Shown piece after piece: positions 30,208-38,049 of a DNA stretch of 41,549 bases (its first letter is position 1; the number at the start of each line of letters is the position of its first letter). The stretch lies in contig CALESG010000117.1 in assembly GCA_937907215.1 (NCBI GenBank), forward strand, positions 1 to 41,549, given 5' to 3'. Source of the DNA: an uncultured Ruminococcus sp. Its GTDB lineage: Bacteria; Bacillota; Clostridia; Oscillospirales; Ruminococcaceae. Under the pieces are notes generated by a model. It was not told where the DNA came from, did not search any database, and saw nothing but the letters and a program-made list of their open reading frames with translations. A program made the position numbers and the translations under genes.

Positions 30208-32949
30208 TTATTGATTAGTAGGGCTATCGGTATTTTCCACCGATGCTTCAGTTTGTACAGGAACTGTTTCTGTTTGGGTTGATGCTGAATTGTTACTTGA
30301 GGCTGCTGTTGTTGCCGCTGCCGTAGTAGTCACCATCTTCCAGCAGTCAACACATTTAGGTGCATTGGAAGATTTCCAATAACCTACTCCTGCTGTCGGA
30401 CAATTTGCATTTGCGATCTTTCCTGATCTCTTGCAAACATTGCCTGTAATAATAGTATCACATTCAGGATATGTCGCACCGGAATCAATTTTATTTGCAT
30501 ATTCGCCGATAATATTTCTCCAAACCTCAGCAGATCTTAATGATACTGGCAGAGAATAACGTCCCGGATAGCCTATCCATACACCACTTACAAAATCTTC
30601 TGTAAGTCCTACAAAAGTAAGATCTGTCCAATCCTCAGAAGTACCGGTCTTTCCTGCAACGTGTTTATTTTCAAGTTGTGCCGGAGAACCTGTACCATTG
30701 TTTACAACATTTTGAAGCATTTGATTCATAACATAGGCTGTTTCCTCACCTATAACCTTTCTCGGACTTCCATCATCTTCATATACAATACTATCTGTTC
30801 CTTGAACAACCTTGCTTACTATATGAGCATTATAATATGTTCCGCCATTTCCATATGGAACATAGCCGTTTACAAGATTTTCAAGTGTTATACCATAAGT
30901 CAAAGCACCTACAGACATCGGAGATATAGCATTATCTGTAAGACCTTCGGGTGATGACGCAGCAAGCTTAAGTCCCATTTTTTCAGAAGCAAAGTTAAAT
31001 ACTGATTGTGGTGTAAGATCATTACAAATCCTTGCAGAAACTGTATTAAGCGATCTTGCCAGTGCATCAGCAACAGATACATTTTGATGTGAATAGTTTC
31101 CGCTGTAGCTGTCTGTACCGTAATTTATAGGCCAATCAGAATCTCCTATCTTTGTAAGAGGTGAATCTTCTATCATAGTACCCCAATGTATGAGGTCGTT
31201 TTCAAGTCCAAGACCATATGCCGCCAAAGGCTTGATAGTTGAACCCGGTTGACGTGGTTCCATTGTAGCATAGTTCCAGCAAAGAGAGGCTTGTTTTTCA
31301 CCGACACTGCCCACTATCGCACGAATGCTGCCATCATAATTCATAGCAACAAATGCAGATTCAGGATATTCTATCTCATCAACTGTATATTGACCATCGC
31401 CATTTGGGTCACCGTAATGTGCAACAGAAGCAGATTCCATAAGATTATCCAAATCTTTATATTTCTCTTCAACATAATCCTGCATATCCATATCTACTGT
31501 TGTATAAATACGATATCCGCCTGAGTTTATACGCTCAATAGCCTCTTCGGAGGAGATATTATACATATCCTGTAAATATCCTGCCACCTCATAAATCGCA
31601 GTATCAACTATCCAGCTTGTAGCAGCGGCAGAAAGATACGGGTTGCTTTCTTCATCAGGATGCTGTTCTTTATATTCATCTGAATTTGTGAATACAAGTT
31701 TTTCATTTGCGGCTTCTTGATATTCATCATAAGTTATTGCACCATTCTGATACATCTGTTCAAGAACATAATATTGACGGCTTTTGTTTGCTTCTTCGCC
31801 TGTGTTTATCCACTCACCTGTTTCTTCATCTTGTGTTTCAGCAAATGGATTGAGAACCTCAGGGCTTTTTGGAATAGCTGCCAGACAAGCTGCCTCTGCA
31901 ACACTTAATTCAGAAACATCTTTTCCAAAATATTTAAGAGATGCTCCTTGAATACCATTTGTAGCACCGCCAAAGCCTATATAATTCAAATAACTTTCAA
32001 GTATCTTATCTTTTGAATAGTTCTTCTCAAGCTCCATTGCACGGAAAATTTCACGAATTTTACGTGATGGCGACTGAACATCATCACCTGTAATATTCTT
32101 TACAAGCTGCTGTGTAATTGTAGAACCACCGATATTTGTATCATAAATATGCAAAAACATATTTACAAATGAATAAAACGTTCTCTTATAGTCTACACCA
32201 TCGTGTATATAAAATTTTCCGTCCTCAGCATATACAAAGGCATCTCTTACGTGCTGCGGAATATCTTCAATTTTAACCGGCACACGCTCGGAAGAATTGT
32301 TTACTTCATAAAGACAAACTTCTTCACCTTTCGCATCGTTAGCATAAACATATGTGTTATACTGGAGTTCCAAATCCTCGATCGTTACAGAAGAAACCTC
32401 GTCCTTGAAGTCCATTACGTAAATAGTAAGTGCCGTAACAACTATAGTTCCTGTTATAACACAAATGAGAAACATTGAGATTATTGTAGTTATAAAAATA
32501 GAAAAAGCGTTTCTAAGACCGGAAAAACGTTTTCCCTTTGCACCTGCAAAACCGTCCTTGTAATAAGGATACTCCGGCGTGCCAGTAGGCGGCTTGCTTC
32601 GTATTTCCTCATCTGTTTCCTTTTTATATCCCATATGCAAAGATGAATTGTTTACAGTAGATGGATCCGGCTTTTTCGGCACAGGTTCAGAAATATTTGC
32701 ATTATGCTGTTTTTTAACTGAATTATTTTCAGTAACTGTTTTTCTTGCATTTTTATTGATCGAACTGTTTGGAGTTGGTTTTGTTCTGCGGTTATTTTGA
32801 TGATTATTATTTTTATCTTGATTTTGAGAATTATTAGATGCTGATGTATTTCTTTTCTTTGGCTTTTGTGAATTTTGTGGTGAATGACTGCTGTTTAATT
32901 TTCTTTTGTCATTCTTAGCATTGCTGCTATTTTGCTTTTTATTTTCCAT
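30208..32949 (-). CDS. Class A penicillin-binding protein (PBP1A type) with an EF-hand-like loop
   Basis: A 913-residue bifunctional peptidoglycan synthase. Order: a disordered, Asn/Lys-rich cytoplasmic tail (1-130), one membrane helix (148-175), a GT51 glycosyltransferase (FVYAEDGKFYIHDGVD with Glu242, then GGSTITQQLVKN), and a transpeptidase with STIK (570-573), SLN (633-635) and KTGT (767-770), all intact. The C-terminus has a four-cysteine segment (CDTIITGNVC...CPTAG...CVDC) and a Thr/Ser/Ala tail. At 514-525, DPNGDGQYTVDE is a textbook 12-residue EF-hand calcium loop. Start chosen at 32949 because GGAAGGAT is 7 bp upstream; the open frame runs ten codons further. Confidence 0.92.
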   Translation of the reverse strand: MENKKQNSSNAKNDKRKLNSSHSPQNSQKPKKRNTSASNNSQNQDKNNNHQNNRRTKPTPNSSINKNARKTVTENNSVKKQHNANISEPVPKKPDPSTVNNSSLHMGYKKETDEEIRSKPPTGTPEYPYYKDGFAGAKGKRFSGLRNAFSIFITTIISMFLICVITGTIVVTALTIYVMDFKDEVSSVTIEDLELQYNTYVYANDAKGEEVCLYEVNNSSERVPVKIEDIPQHVRDAFVYAEDGKFYIHDGVDYKRTFYSFVNMFLHIYDTNIGGSTITQQLVKNITGDDVQSPSRKIREIFRAMELEKNYSKDKILESYLNYIGFGGATNGIQGASLKYFGKDVSELSVAEAACLAAIPKSPEVLNPFAETQDEETGEWINTGEEANKSRQYYVLEQMYQNGAITYDEYQEAANEKLVFTNSDEYKEQHPDEESNPYLSAAATSWIVDTAIYEVAGYLQDMYNISSEEAIERINSGGYRIYTTVDMDMQDYVEEKYKDLDNLMESASVAHYGDPNGDGQYTVDEIEYPESAFVAMNYDGSIRAIVGSVGEKQASLCWNYATMEPRQPGSTIKPLAAYGLGLENDLIHWGTMIEDSPLTKIGDSDWPINYGTDSYSGNYSHQNVSVADALARSLNTVSARICNDLTPQSVFNFASEKMGLKLAASSPEGLTDNAISPMSVGALTYGITLENLVNGYVPYGNGGTYYNAHIVSKVVQGTDSIVYEDDGSPRKVIGEETAYVMNQMLQNVVNNGTGSPAQLENKHVAGKTGTSEDWTDLTFVGLTEDFVSGVWIGYPGRYSLPVSLRSAEVWRNIIGEYANKIDSGATYPECDTIITGNVCKRSGKIANANCPTAGVGYWKSSNAPKCVDCWKMVTTTAAATTAASSNNSASTQTETVPVQTEASVENTDSPTNQ

Positions 32950-33023
32950 ATGATCTATCCTTCCGTAAAGTGAATGCATTTTATATAAATGTCACGTACA
33001 TTACCATCAATATATACATTTTT

Positions 33024-33052
33024 ATTATACCACAAAAATCCCCATATGTTAA
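33024..33052 (-). promoter_or_regulatory. Sigma-A promoter of PBP-rlmL-HAD
   Basis: On the minus strand, TTAACA (33047-33052), 17-bp spacer and TATAAT (33024-33029), about 75 bp upstream of the PBP start. Confidence 0.72.
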
Positions 33053-33153
33053 GCGATTCCAAAAAAAATCCTTTAAAAATATACATTATGTATAAACTTT
33101 GCTCTTCTGCTCATACTGATTATGTTACTTATTTTAAAAAGGAGGATAATCAA

Positions 33154-33486
33154 ATGACGAAGAAAAGCATATGGCTAATGATTCTTACAGCATTTGTTAT
33201 TTCTGTAGTCATAGTTTTTGGTTCTATGACCGCAATGGTAACCGATCCAGAACCAGAAACTTTTGAAAGCACCGAAACTACAACTAAACAGACAGAGGTA
33301 GTATTTGTACTGCGTACATGGGACGATCATCTTGGACTTTTTAGAGGTGACAGTGAAACTCCATACAGTGAGATCGATATGCCTCTCTATCTTTTAACAG
33401 AACATGACAGAAAAATGCTCGACCAAGGCATTAAAGCTCAAAATGAGGACGAGCTTAGGACATTAGTGGAAGATATAACATCTTAG
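33154..33486 (+). CDS. Membrane-anchored BofC C-terminal-domain-like protein
   Basis: A 110-residue protein with one N-terminal membrane anchor (WLMILTAFVISVVIVFGSM), a short Glu/Thr-rich linker and a C-terminal segment, VLRTWDDHLGLFRGDSETPYSEIDMPLYLLTEHDRKMLDQGI...LRTLVEDI. That matches the pattern of the C-terminal domain of BofC: V-x-x-Y/W-x-x-x-x-x-V/L-F-x-G and L-x-x-x-D-x-x-x-L-x-x-G-I. BofC in Bacillus restrains pro-sigma-K processing through SpoIVB, but this short anchored form is widespread in Clostridia and its role is not defined. AAGGAGG lies 9 bp before the ATG; the open frame upstream of it has no ribosome site. Confidence 0.7.
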   Translation: MTKKSIWLMILTAFVISVVIVFGSMTAMVTDPEPETFESTETTTKQTEVVFVLRTWDDHLGLFRGDSETPYSEIDMPLYLLTEHDRKMLDQGIKAQNEDELRTLVEDITS

Positions 33487-33524
33487 AACTTGTGTTCTTA
33501 ATTATTTATCTTAATTATGCAAAA

Positions 33525-33745
33525 GGCTGCTGCAAATTTAAGAACCTTTCTTCATAAGATCAGTGTGCGGATTTTCGAGCATAATTTTGCCGATTATAAG
33601 AAAAAAATTCGCAGGCATACTGACGCACCCCAAGGGCACTTCCGTTGGGCGTATAACAAGAATTTTTGACGCAGTAAGCGGCAAAATTTGACGAAAAGAC
33701 GTGTGCTGCATCTTGTGAAGACTGGTTCTAAGTTTTGCAGCAGCC
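33525..33745. mobile_element. MITE-like palindromic element with 22-bp terminal inverted repeats
   Basis: A 221-bp non-coding element. Its ends are inverted repeats matching at 19 of 22 positions: GGCTGCTGCAAA...AGAACC (33525-33546) and GGTTCT...TTTGCAGCAGCC (33724-33745). The symmetry continues inward (e.g. TTCATAAGAT with ATCTTGTGAA, AATTTTGCCG with CGGCAAAATT) to a central hairpin CCCAA/TTGGG near 33632-33654, so one strand can fold into a single long imperfect hairpin. No coding potential. It lies between the BofC-like gene and the greA promoter, and it is unrelated in sequence to the element at 11694-11873. Confidence 0.72.
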
Positions 33746-33827
33746 AATAAATTCTAACAGACATTTTTATAAAAATACAAAACATCAAAACTGCTTATAT
33801 AGTCTATAGTCGTTCACAGAAAATCGA

Positions 33828-33856
33828 TTGACAAAGTTGAAAAAATGTATTATAAT
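33828..33856 (+). promoter_or_regulatory. Consensus sigma-A promoter of greA-lysS
   Basis: TTGACA (33828-33833), 17-bp spacer, TATAAT (33851-33856), about 40 bp upstream of the greA ribosome binding site. Confidence 0.9.
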
Positions 33857-33903
33857 AAAAATATTGTACAATTAAATACGTTTTGTAAAGGAGTATTTGT
33901 TTT

Positions 33904-34374
33904 ATGGCTAAGAAGCAGATTTCACAGAGCGGTTATAATAAGCTTAATGAAGAACTTGATCACCTGATTACAGTCAAACGTGCAGAAATGGCTCAGAAAC
34001 TTAAGGAAGCCCGTGCTCAGGGTGACCTTTCAGAAAATGCTGAATACGATGAAGCTAAAAATGAACAGGCTATTCTTGAGGCAAGAATAGCTGAGATCCA
34101 GTATACACTTGACAATTCAGAAGTCGTTGCTGATGATGATATTTCAATAGACGAAGTGGGACTTGGTTCTACTATACGTCTGCATAACTTCCGTCTTGGC
34201 AAGACTGAAACATTCCAGATAGTAAGCAGCAATGAAGCAAGCTTTAAAGATGGAAAAATCTCTGATGAATCACCTATCGGAAAAGGTGCTTTAAAAAAGA
34301 AAGTCGGCGATACATTCATAATCGAAGCACCTGCCGGAGAACTGAAATTTGAGATACTTGAAATTTCAAAATAA
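33904..34374 (+). CDS. greA: Transcription elongation factor GreA
   Basis: GreA binds the RNA polymerase secondary channel and stimulates cleavage of backtracked RNA. The 156-residue protein has the N-terminal coiled coil with the conserved tip ARAQGDLSENAEYDEAK (acidic tip residues present) and the C-terminal FKBP-like domain ending in SPIGKGALKKKVGD...PAGELKFEILEI. AAAGGAG precedes the ATG. It is followed by lysS after 12 bp, a gene pair frequent in Firmicutes. Confidence 0.97.
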   Translation: MAKKQISQSGYNKLNEELDHLITVKRAEMAQKLKEARAQGDLSENAEYDEAKNEQAILEARIAEIQYTLDNSEVVADDDISIDEVGLGSTIRLHNFRLGKTETFQIVSSNEASFKDGKISDESPIGKGALKKKVGDTFIIEAPAGELKFEILEISK

Positions 34375-34386
34375 GGAGCTGTAAAA

Positions 34387-35991
34387 ATGGCTGAAAATAG
34401 AACACCCGAAATCAATACTGAAGAAGATATTCATGAACAAAAGCGTATACGTATTGATAAGCTTGCCGAACGCAGGGCAAACGGTATGGATCCGTATACT
34501 ATAACAAAGTTTGATGTTACAAGAAAAGCATCCGAAGCAAAGGTTGAATTTGAAGCTGCTGAAGCAGAAATAAAGGCTGAGGCAGGTGATGATGAAGAGA
34601 AACTTCAGGCAGGTATGGATAAACTAAAGGAAAATGTTATTTCTGCTGCCGGACGTATAATGAGTAAACGTGTTATGGGTAATGCTGTATTTATACATAT
34701 CCAAGACAGTACTGACCGTATTCAAGTTTACGTTCGTGTAAATGATATAGGCAAGCCTGCTTTCAAGGAATTCAAGAAATGGGATATTGGAGATATTGTA
34801 GGCGTAAATGGATATGTATTCCGTACAAAAACAGGAGAAATCTCCATCCATGCACTTGAAATAACAATGCTGTCAAAATCTCTTCTGCCTCTGCCGGAAA
34901 AATGGCACGGTCTTAAAAATCAGGATACCCGCTATCGTCAGCGTTATCTTGACCTTATCGTAAATCCTGATGTAAAAAAGACATTTGTTACAAGAAGCCG
35001 CATTATCAAGGAAATTCGCAATTATCTTGATAATATCGGATACATTGAAGTTGAAACACCTGTCTTGCTGCCTCTGCAAATTGCTGCTGCTGCAAGACCA
35101 TTTAAAACACATCATAATACGCTGGATATGGATATGTTCCTGCGTATCGAAACAGAGCTCAATCTTAAAAAGCTTATCGTAGGCGGATTTGACCGTGTAT
35201 ATGAAGTGGGAAGAATCTTCCGAAATGAAGGCATGGATCCATCTCATAATCCAGAATTCACTACTATTGAAATGTATCAGGCCTATACTGATTACAAGGG
35301 CATGATGGATCTTATTGAAGATATGTATCGTTCTCTTGCAAAGACTATCTGCGGAAAGGATGTTATTTCTTATCAAGGCGTTGACATTCGTCTTGGTGAG
35401 CCTTGGGAACGCCTTACAATGATAGAATCTGTAAAGAAATATGCTGGCGTTGACTACAATGAATGGGCAACTGACGAGGATGCAAGAGCTTGTGCTAAGG
35501 CTCATGAAGTTGAAGTTGAAGAAGGCGAAAACGCTACTAAAGGTCATGTACTTATTGCATTCTTTGATGCATTCGTTGAAGACAAACTCATCCAGCCAAC
35601 TATTATATATGATTATCCTGTAGAAAATTCTCCGTTGGCTAAGCGTAAACCTGAAGATCCTGCTTTTACAGAACGTTTTGAATATTTCATCTATGCACGT
35701 GAAATGGGTAATGCGTTCTCTGAGCTAAACGATCCTATCGACCAGAAAGAACGTTTTGTTGCACAGGTTGCCGCAAGACGTGCGCTTGGCGATATGACAG
35801 GTGAAGTTGATGAGGACTTTGTAACAGCCCTTGAATATGGTCTGCCGCCAACAGGTGGTCTTGGACTCGGTCTTGACAGATTGGTTATGCTGCTTACTGA
35901 CAGTGCATCTATACGTGATGTTCTTTTATTCCCGACAATGCGTCCGCTTACAAAGCAGGATGCAAATGTTGAAGAAACAGACGCTGAATAA
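34387..35991 (+). CDS. lysS: Lysyl-tRNA synthetase, class II
   Basis: Charges tRNA-Lys. The 534-residue protein has the OB-fold anticodon-binding domain (about 60-160) and the class II core with motif 1 region (RSRIIKEIRNYLDNIGYIEVETP), motif 2 (VYEVGRIFRNEGMDPSHNPEFTTIE) and motif 3 (GGLGLGLDRLVMLL). It is a divergent variant: the usual GGAxARPF reads IAAAARPF, and the nearly invariant APELYLK reads ETELNLK with Asn259 where a lysine-pocket tyrosine is expected. There is also an extra helical segment near residues 55-85. AAGGAG precedes the ATG. Confidence 0.95.
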   Translation: MAENRTPEINTEEDIHEQKRIRIDKLAERRANGMDPYTITKFDVTRKASEAKVEFEAAEAEIKAEAGDDEEKLQAGMDKLKENVISAAGRIMSKRVMGNAVFIHIQDSTDRIQVYVRVNDIGKPAFKEFKKWDIGDIVGVNGYVFRTKTGEISIHALEITMLSKSLLPLPEKWHGLKNQDTRYRQRYLDLIVNPDVKKTFVTRSRIIKEIRNYLDNIGYIEVETPVLLPLQIAAAARPFKTHHNTLDMDMFLRIETELNLKKLIVGGFDRVYEVGRIFRNEGMDPSHNPEFTTIEMYQAYTDYKGMMDLIEDMYRSLAKTICGKDVISYQGVDIRLGEPWERLTMIESVKKYAGVDYNEWATDEDARACAKAHEVEVEEGENATKGHVLIAFFDAFVEDKLIQPTIIYDYPVENSPLAKRKPEDPAFTERFEYFIYAREMGNAFSELNDPIDQKERFVAQVAARRALGDMTGEVDEDFVTALEYGLPPTGGLGLGLDRLVMLLTDSASIRDVLLFPTMRPLTKQDANVEETDAE

Positions 35992-35994
35992 TTT

Positions 35995-36041
35995 AAAAGG
36001 GGTGGACTGATGACTTATATGTCTATGGTACACCCTTTTAT
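35995..36041 (+). terminator. Terminator or attenuator after lysS
   Basis: AAAAGGGGTG (35995-36004) pairs with CACCCTTTT (36031-36039) with one bulged G across a 26-nt loop. It lies between lysS and the coiled-coil protein gene and probably lowers readthrough. Confidence 0.55.
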
Positions 36042-36064
36042 TCATACAGAAAAGAGGAGCTTAT

Positions 36065-37042
36065 ATGCCGGAAGACAAAAAGCACATAACTAATGAGCCT
36101 ATTTCAAAAGAAAATAAAAAGAAGAAGGAAAAGCCCAAAAGTTTTATAGAAACAGTTCGTGAAATAGATGAAAAAGAACGAAAGCGTGAAGAGGAAATTG
36201 AGGCAAAACGCCAAAAAATATTAGAAGAACGCAAAAAAAAGGAACAAGAAGCATATGATAAAAAAATACAAGAAGAACGTATTGAACTTATGCGTCTTAA
36301 GCAAGGAGTAATAACCGAAAGTGAAACCATTCATGAAGAAAAAGAGATAAAACCTAAAAGACCATTATGGAAAAGAATCGGAGATTTTTTCTATCACAGT
36401 AAATGGTGGCTTGTTATATCTGTCTTTCTTGTTGGAGTGTGTGGATTTATGGCTTTTGACTATTGTTCCGCTGTTCACCCTGACATGATAGTAATGGTTT
36501 TAACAGATGATCCAACACTTCAGATAACAAATGATTATATCTCAAATTATTTTGAACAATTCATTGACGACATAAACAAGGACGGCAAAACTATCGTTGA
36601 TGTATATGCTATACCTGTAGATAAAGACATAAGCGTCAATGATTATTACTTAGGAAATATGACTAAGCTTTCATCTCAATTTCAAATGGCAGATGCTATA
36701 ATGGTAATAACAGATGCAACTGCAAATAAAACGATAGATGCAGAAAACACTCTTGTAAATTTGGAAGAACTATTTCCTGAAAATAAAAATGTTCATGGAA
36801 CAGGCTTTTATATAAGAAACACTGATTTTATGGACAAGGTCGGATACACCGGGGCAGTTCTTGACAGAGATATATGCATAGGTTTGAGAGCGCCGAAAAA
36901 GACTATGGACAGTTTGAAAGAAATGCAGGAAAATTATAATATAGCATTTGACGTACTTCAAAAGGTAATGGACGATCTTCCATATGTGCATAAAGACAGA
37001 ACATTTAATACAGAAAACACAACAGAAGGAGGAATACAATAA
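36065..37042 (+). CDS. Coiled-coil membrane protein of unknown function
   Basis: A 325-residue protein I cannot assign. Residues 1-100 are extremely charged, a Lys/Glu-rich cytoplasmic coiled coil (for example ERKREEEIEAKRQKILEERK). One membrane helix lies at about 114-132 (WWLVISVFLVGVCGFMAFDY). The remaining 190 residues are outside and look like a folded domain with alternating strands and helices (MIVMVLTDDPTLQITNDYIS, ADAIMVITDATANKT), reminiscent of a transferrin- or von Willebrand-like fold but without a firm motif. GAGGAG precedes the ATG. Its stop overlaps the nfo start by one base (TAATG), so translation is coupled. Confidence 0.7.
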   Translation: MPEDKKHITNEPISKENKKKKEKPKSFIETVREIDEKERKREEEIEAKRQKILEERKKKEQEAYDKKIQEERIELMRLKQGVITESETIHEEKEIKPKRPLWKRIGDFFYHSKWWLVISVFLVGVCGFMAFDYCSAVHPDMIVMVLTDDPTLQITNDYISNYFEQFIDDINKDGKTIVDVYAIPVDKDISVNDYYLGNMTKLSSQFQMADAIMVITDATANKTIDAENTLVNLEELFPENKNVHGTGFYIRNTDFMDKVGYTGAVLDRDICIGLRAPKKTMDSLKEMQENYNIAFDVLQKVMDDLPYVHKDRTFNTENTTEGGIQ

Positions 37043-37878
37043 TGCTTTATATAGGCTGTCATCTGCCATCTTCAAAAGGATACCTTGCAATGGGCAGACA
37101 CGCAGTTGCACTTGGTGCAAATACATTTGCATTTTTTACAAGGAATCCACGTGGCGGAAGTGCTAAAAAAATAAACACTTCTGATGTAGAAGCATTTTTG
37201 AAATTAGCGGAAAGTCATAATTTTGGAACACTCGTTGCTCATGCACCATATACAATGAACCTTTGCTCCAACAACCTATCAATAAGAGAATTTGGCAGAA
37301 ATATGCTTGCTGATGATATGAAAAGAATGGAGATGACACCTGGTCAATATTATAATTTTCATCCAGGAAGTCATGTTGGACAAGGTGTTGATTTAGGCAT
37401 CGAGCAAATCGCAGAAACTTTAAACAATGTTTTAACAAAAGAGCAAAGCACTACAGTTCTGCTGGAAGGAATGGCAGGAAAAGGCTCTGAAATCGGTTCA
37501 AAGTTTGAGGAATTAAAAGCTATTCTTGACAAGGTTGAACTCAAGGAAAAAATGGGAGTATGCCTTGACACGTGCCATTTATGGGAAGCCGGATATGATA
37601 TTGTAAACGATTTAAACGGTGTGCTGGAGGAATTTGATCGTATTGTTGGCATAAAGTATTTGAAAGCAATGCATCTAAATGACAGCAAAAATCCTATCGC
37701 AGCTCATAAAGACAGACACGAACTAATCGGTGAAGGTCATATTGGTAAAGAAGCATTGATAAAAATTATAAATCATCCTGAACTTAGAAAACTTCCATTT
37801 ATTTTGGAAACACCAAACGATGATGAAGGCTATGCCAATGAAATAAAACTTATGCAAAGCAATTATACAAAATGGTAA
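37042..37878 (+). CDS. nfo: Endonuclease IV (deoxyribonuclease IV)
   Basis: A TIM-barrel, tri-zinc AP endonuclease of base excision repair, 278 residues. The metal-binding set is present: His67 in VAHAPYTMNL, His107 in NFHPGSH, Glu142 in LLEGMAGKG, Asp176 and His179 in CLDTCHLWEAGYD, plus HLNDSKNP and HELIGEGHIG later, and a final Glu in FILETPND. Start at 37042 is set by the one-base overlap with the upstream gene and a GGAGG 9 bp before the ATG. Confidence 0.96.
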   Translation: MLYIGCHLPSSKGYLAMGRHAVALGANTFAFFTRNPRGGSAKKINTSDVEAFLKLAESHNFGTLVAHAPYTMNLCSNNLSIREFGRNMLADDMKRMEMTPGQYYNFHPGSHVGQGVDLGIEQIAETLNNVLTKEQSTTVLLEGMAGKGSEIGSKFEELKAILDKVELKEKMGVCLDTCHLWEAGYDIVNDLNGVLEEFDRIVGIKYLKAMHLNDSKNPIAAHKDRHELIGEGHIGKEALIKIINHPELRKLPFILETPNDDEGYANEIKLMQSNYTKW

Positions 37879-37895
37879 AACCACTAAATATAAAA

Positions 37896-37942
37896 AACGA
37901 GCTGCTGCGAGTTTAAAGCTTGCAGCAGCTCGTTTATTTTTT
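37896..37942 (+). terminator. Terminator of nfo
   Basis: A perfect 13-bp stem (37896-37908 with 37922-37934; AACGAGCTGCTGC-type arms), loop 13 nt, followed by TTATTTTTTT. It is one of the strongest terminators in the window. Confidence 0.93.
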
Positions 37943-37971
37943 TACAACTGAAAAAATCGTTTAAATACAAC

Positions 37972-38003
37972 AAAAGGCAACACGAATAAATCGTGCTGCC
38001 TTT
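37972..38003 (-). terminator. Terminator of the GH9 cellulase gene
   Basis: On the minus strand AAAGGCAGCACGA pairs with TCGTGTTGCCTTT, 13 pairs with one G-T, loop of 5 nt, followed by TGTTG. It lies 47 bp past the GH9 stop. Confidence 0.88.
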
Positions 38004-38049
38004 ATTGTTAGTTAATCATTCACATTATAATTGTTGTAAACGACTCAAA

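Noticed and set aside
32989..33153. N-terminal extension of the BofC-like protein
   Set aside because: The 55 codons have no ribosome site and overlap the divergent PBP promoter; a strong AAGGAGG marks the ATG at 33154.
34017..34415. Long minus-strand open frame opposite greA (132 codons)
   Set aside because: Antisense shadow of greA and the start of lysS; no promoter or ribosome site, and greA and lysS are certain.
34873..35547. 224-codon minus-strand open frame inside lysS
   Set aside because: Lies wholly antisense to a definite synthetase; its composition is the mirror of lysS codons and it has no initiation signals.
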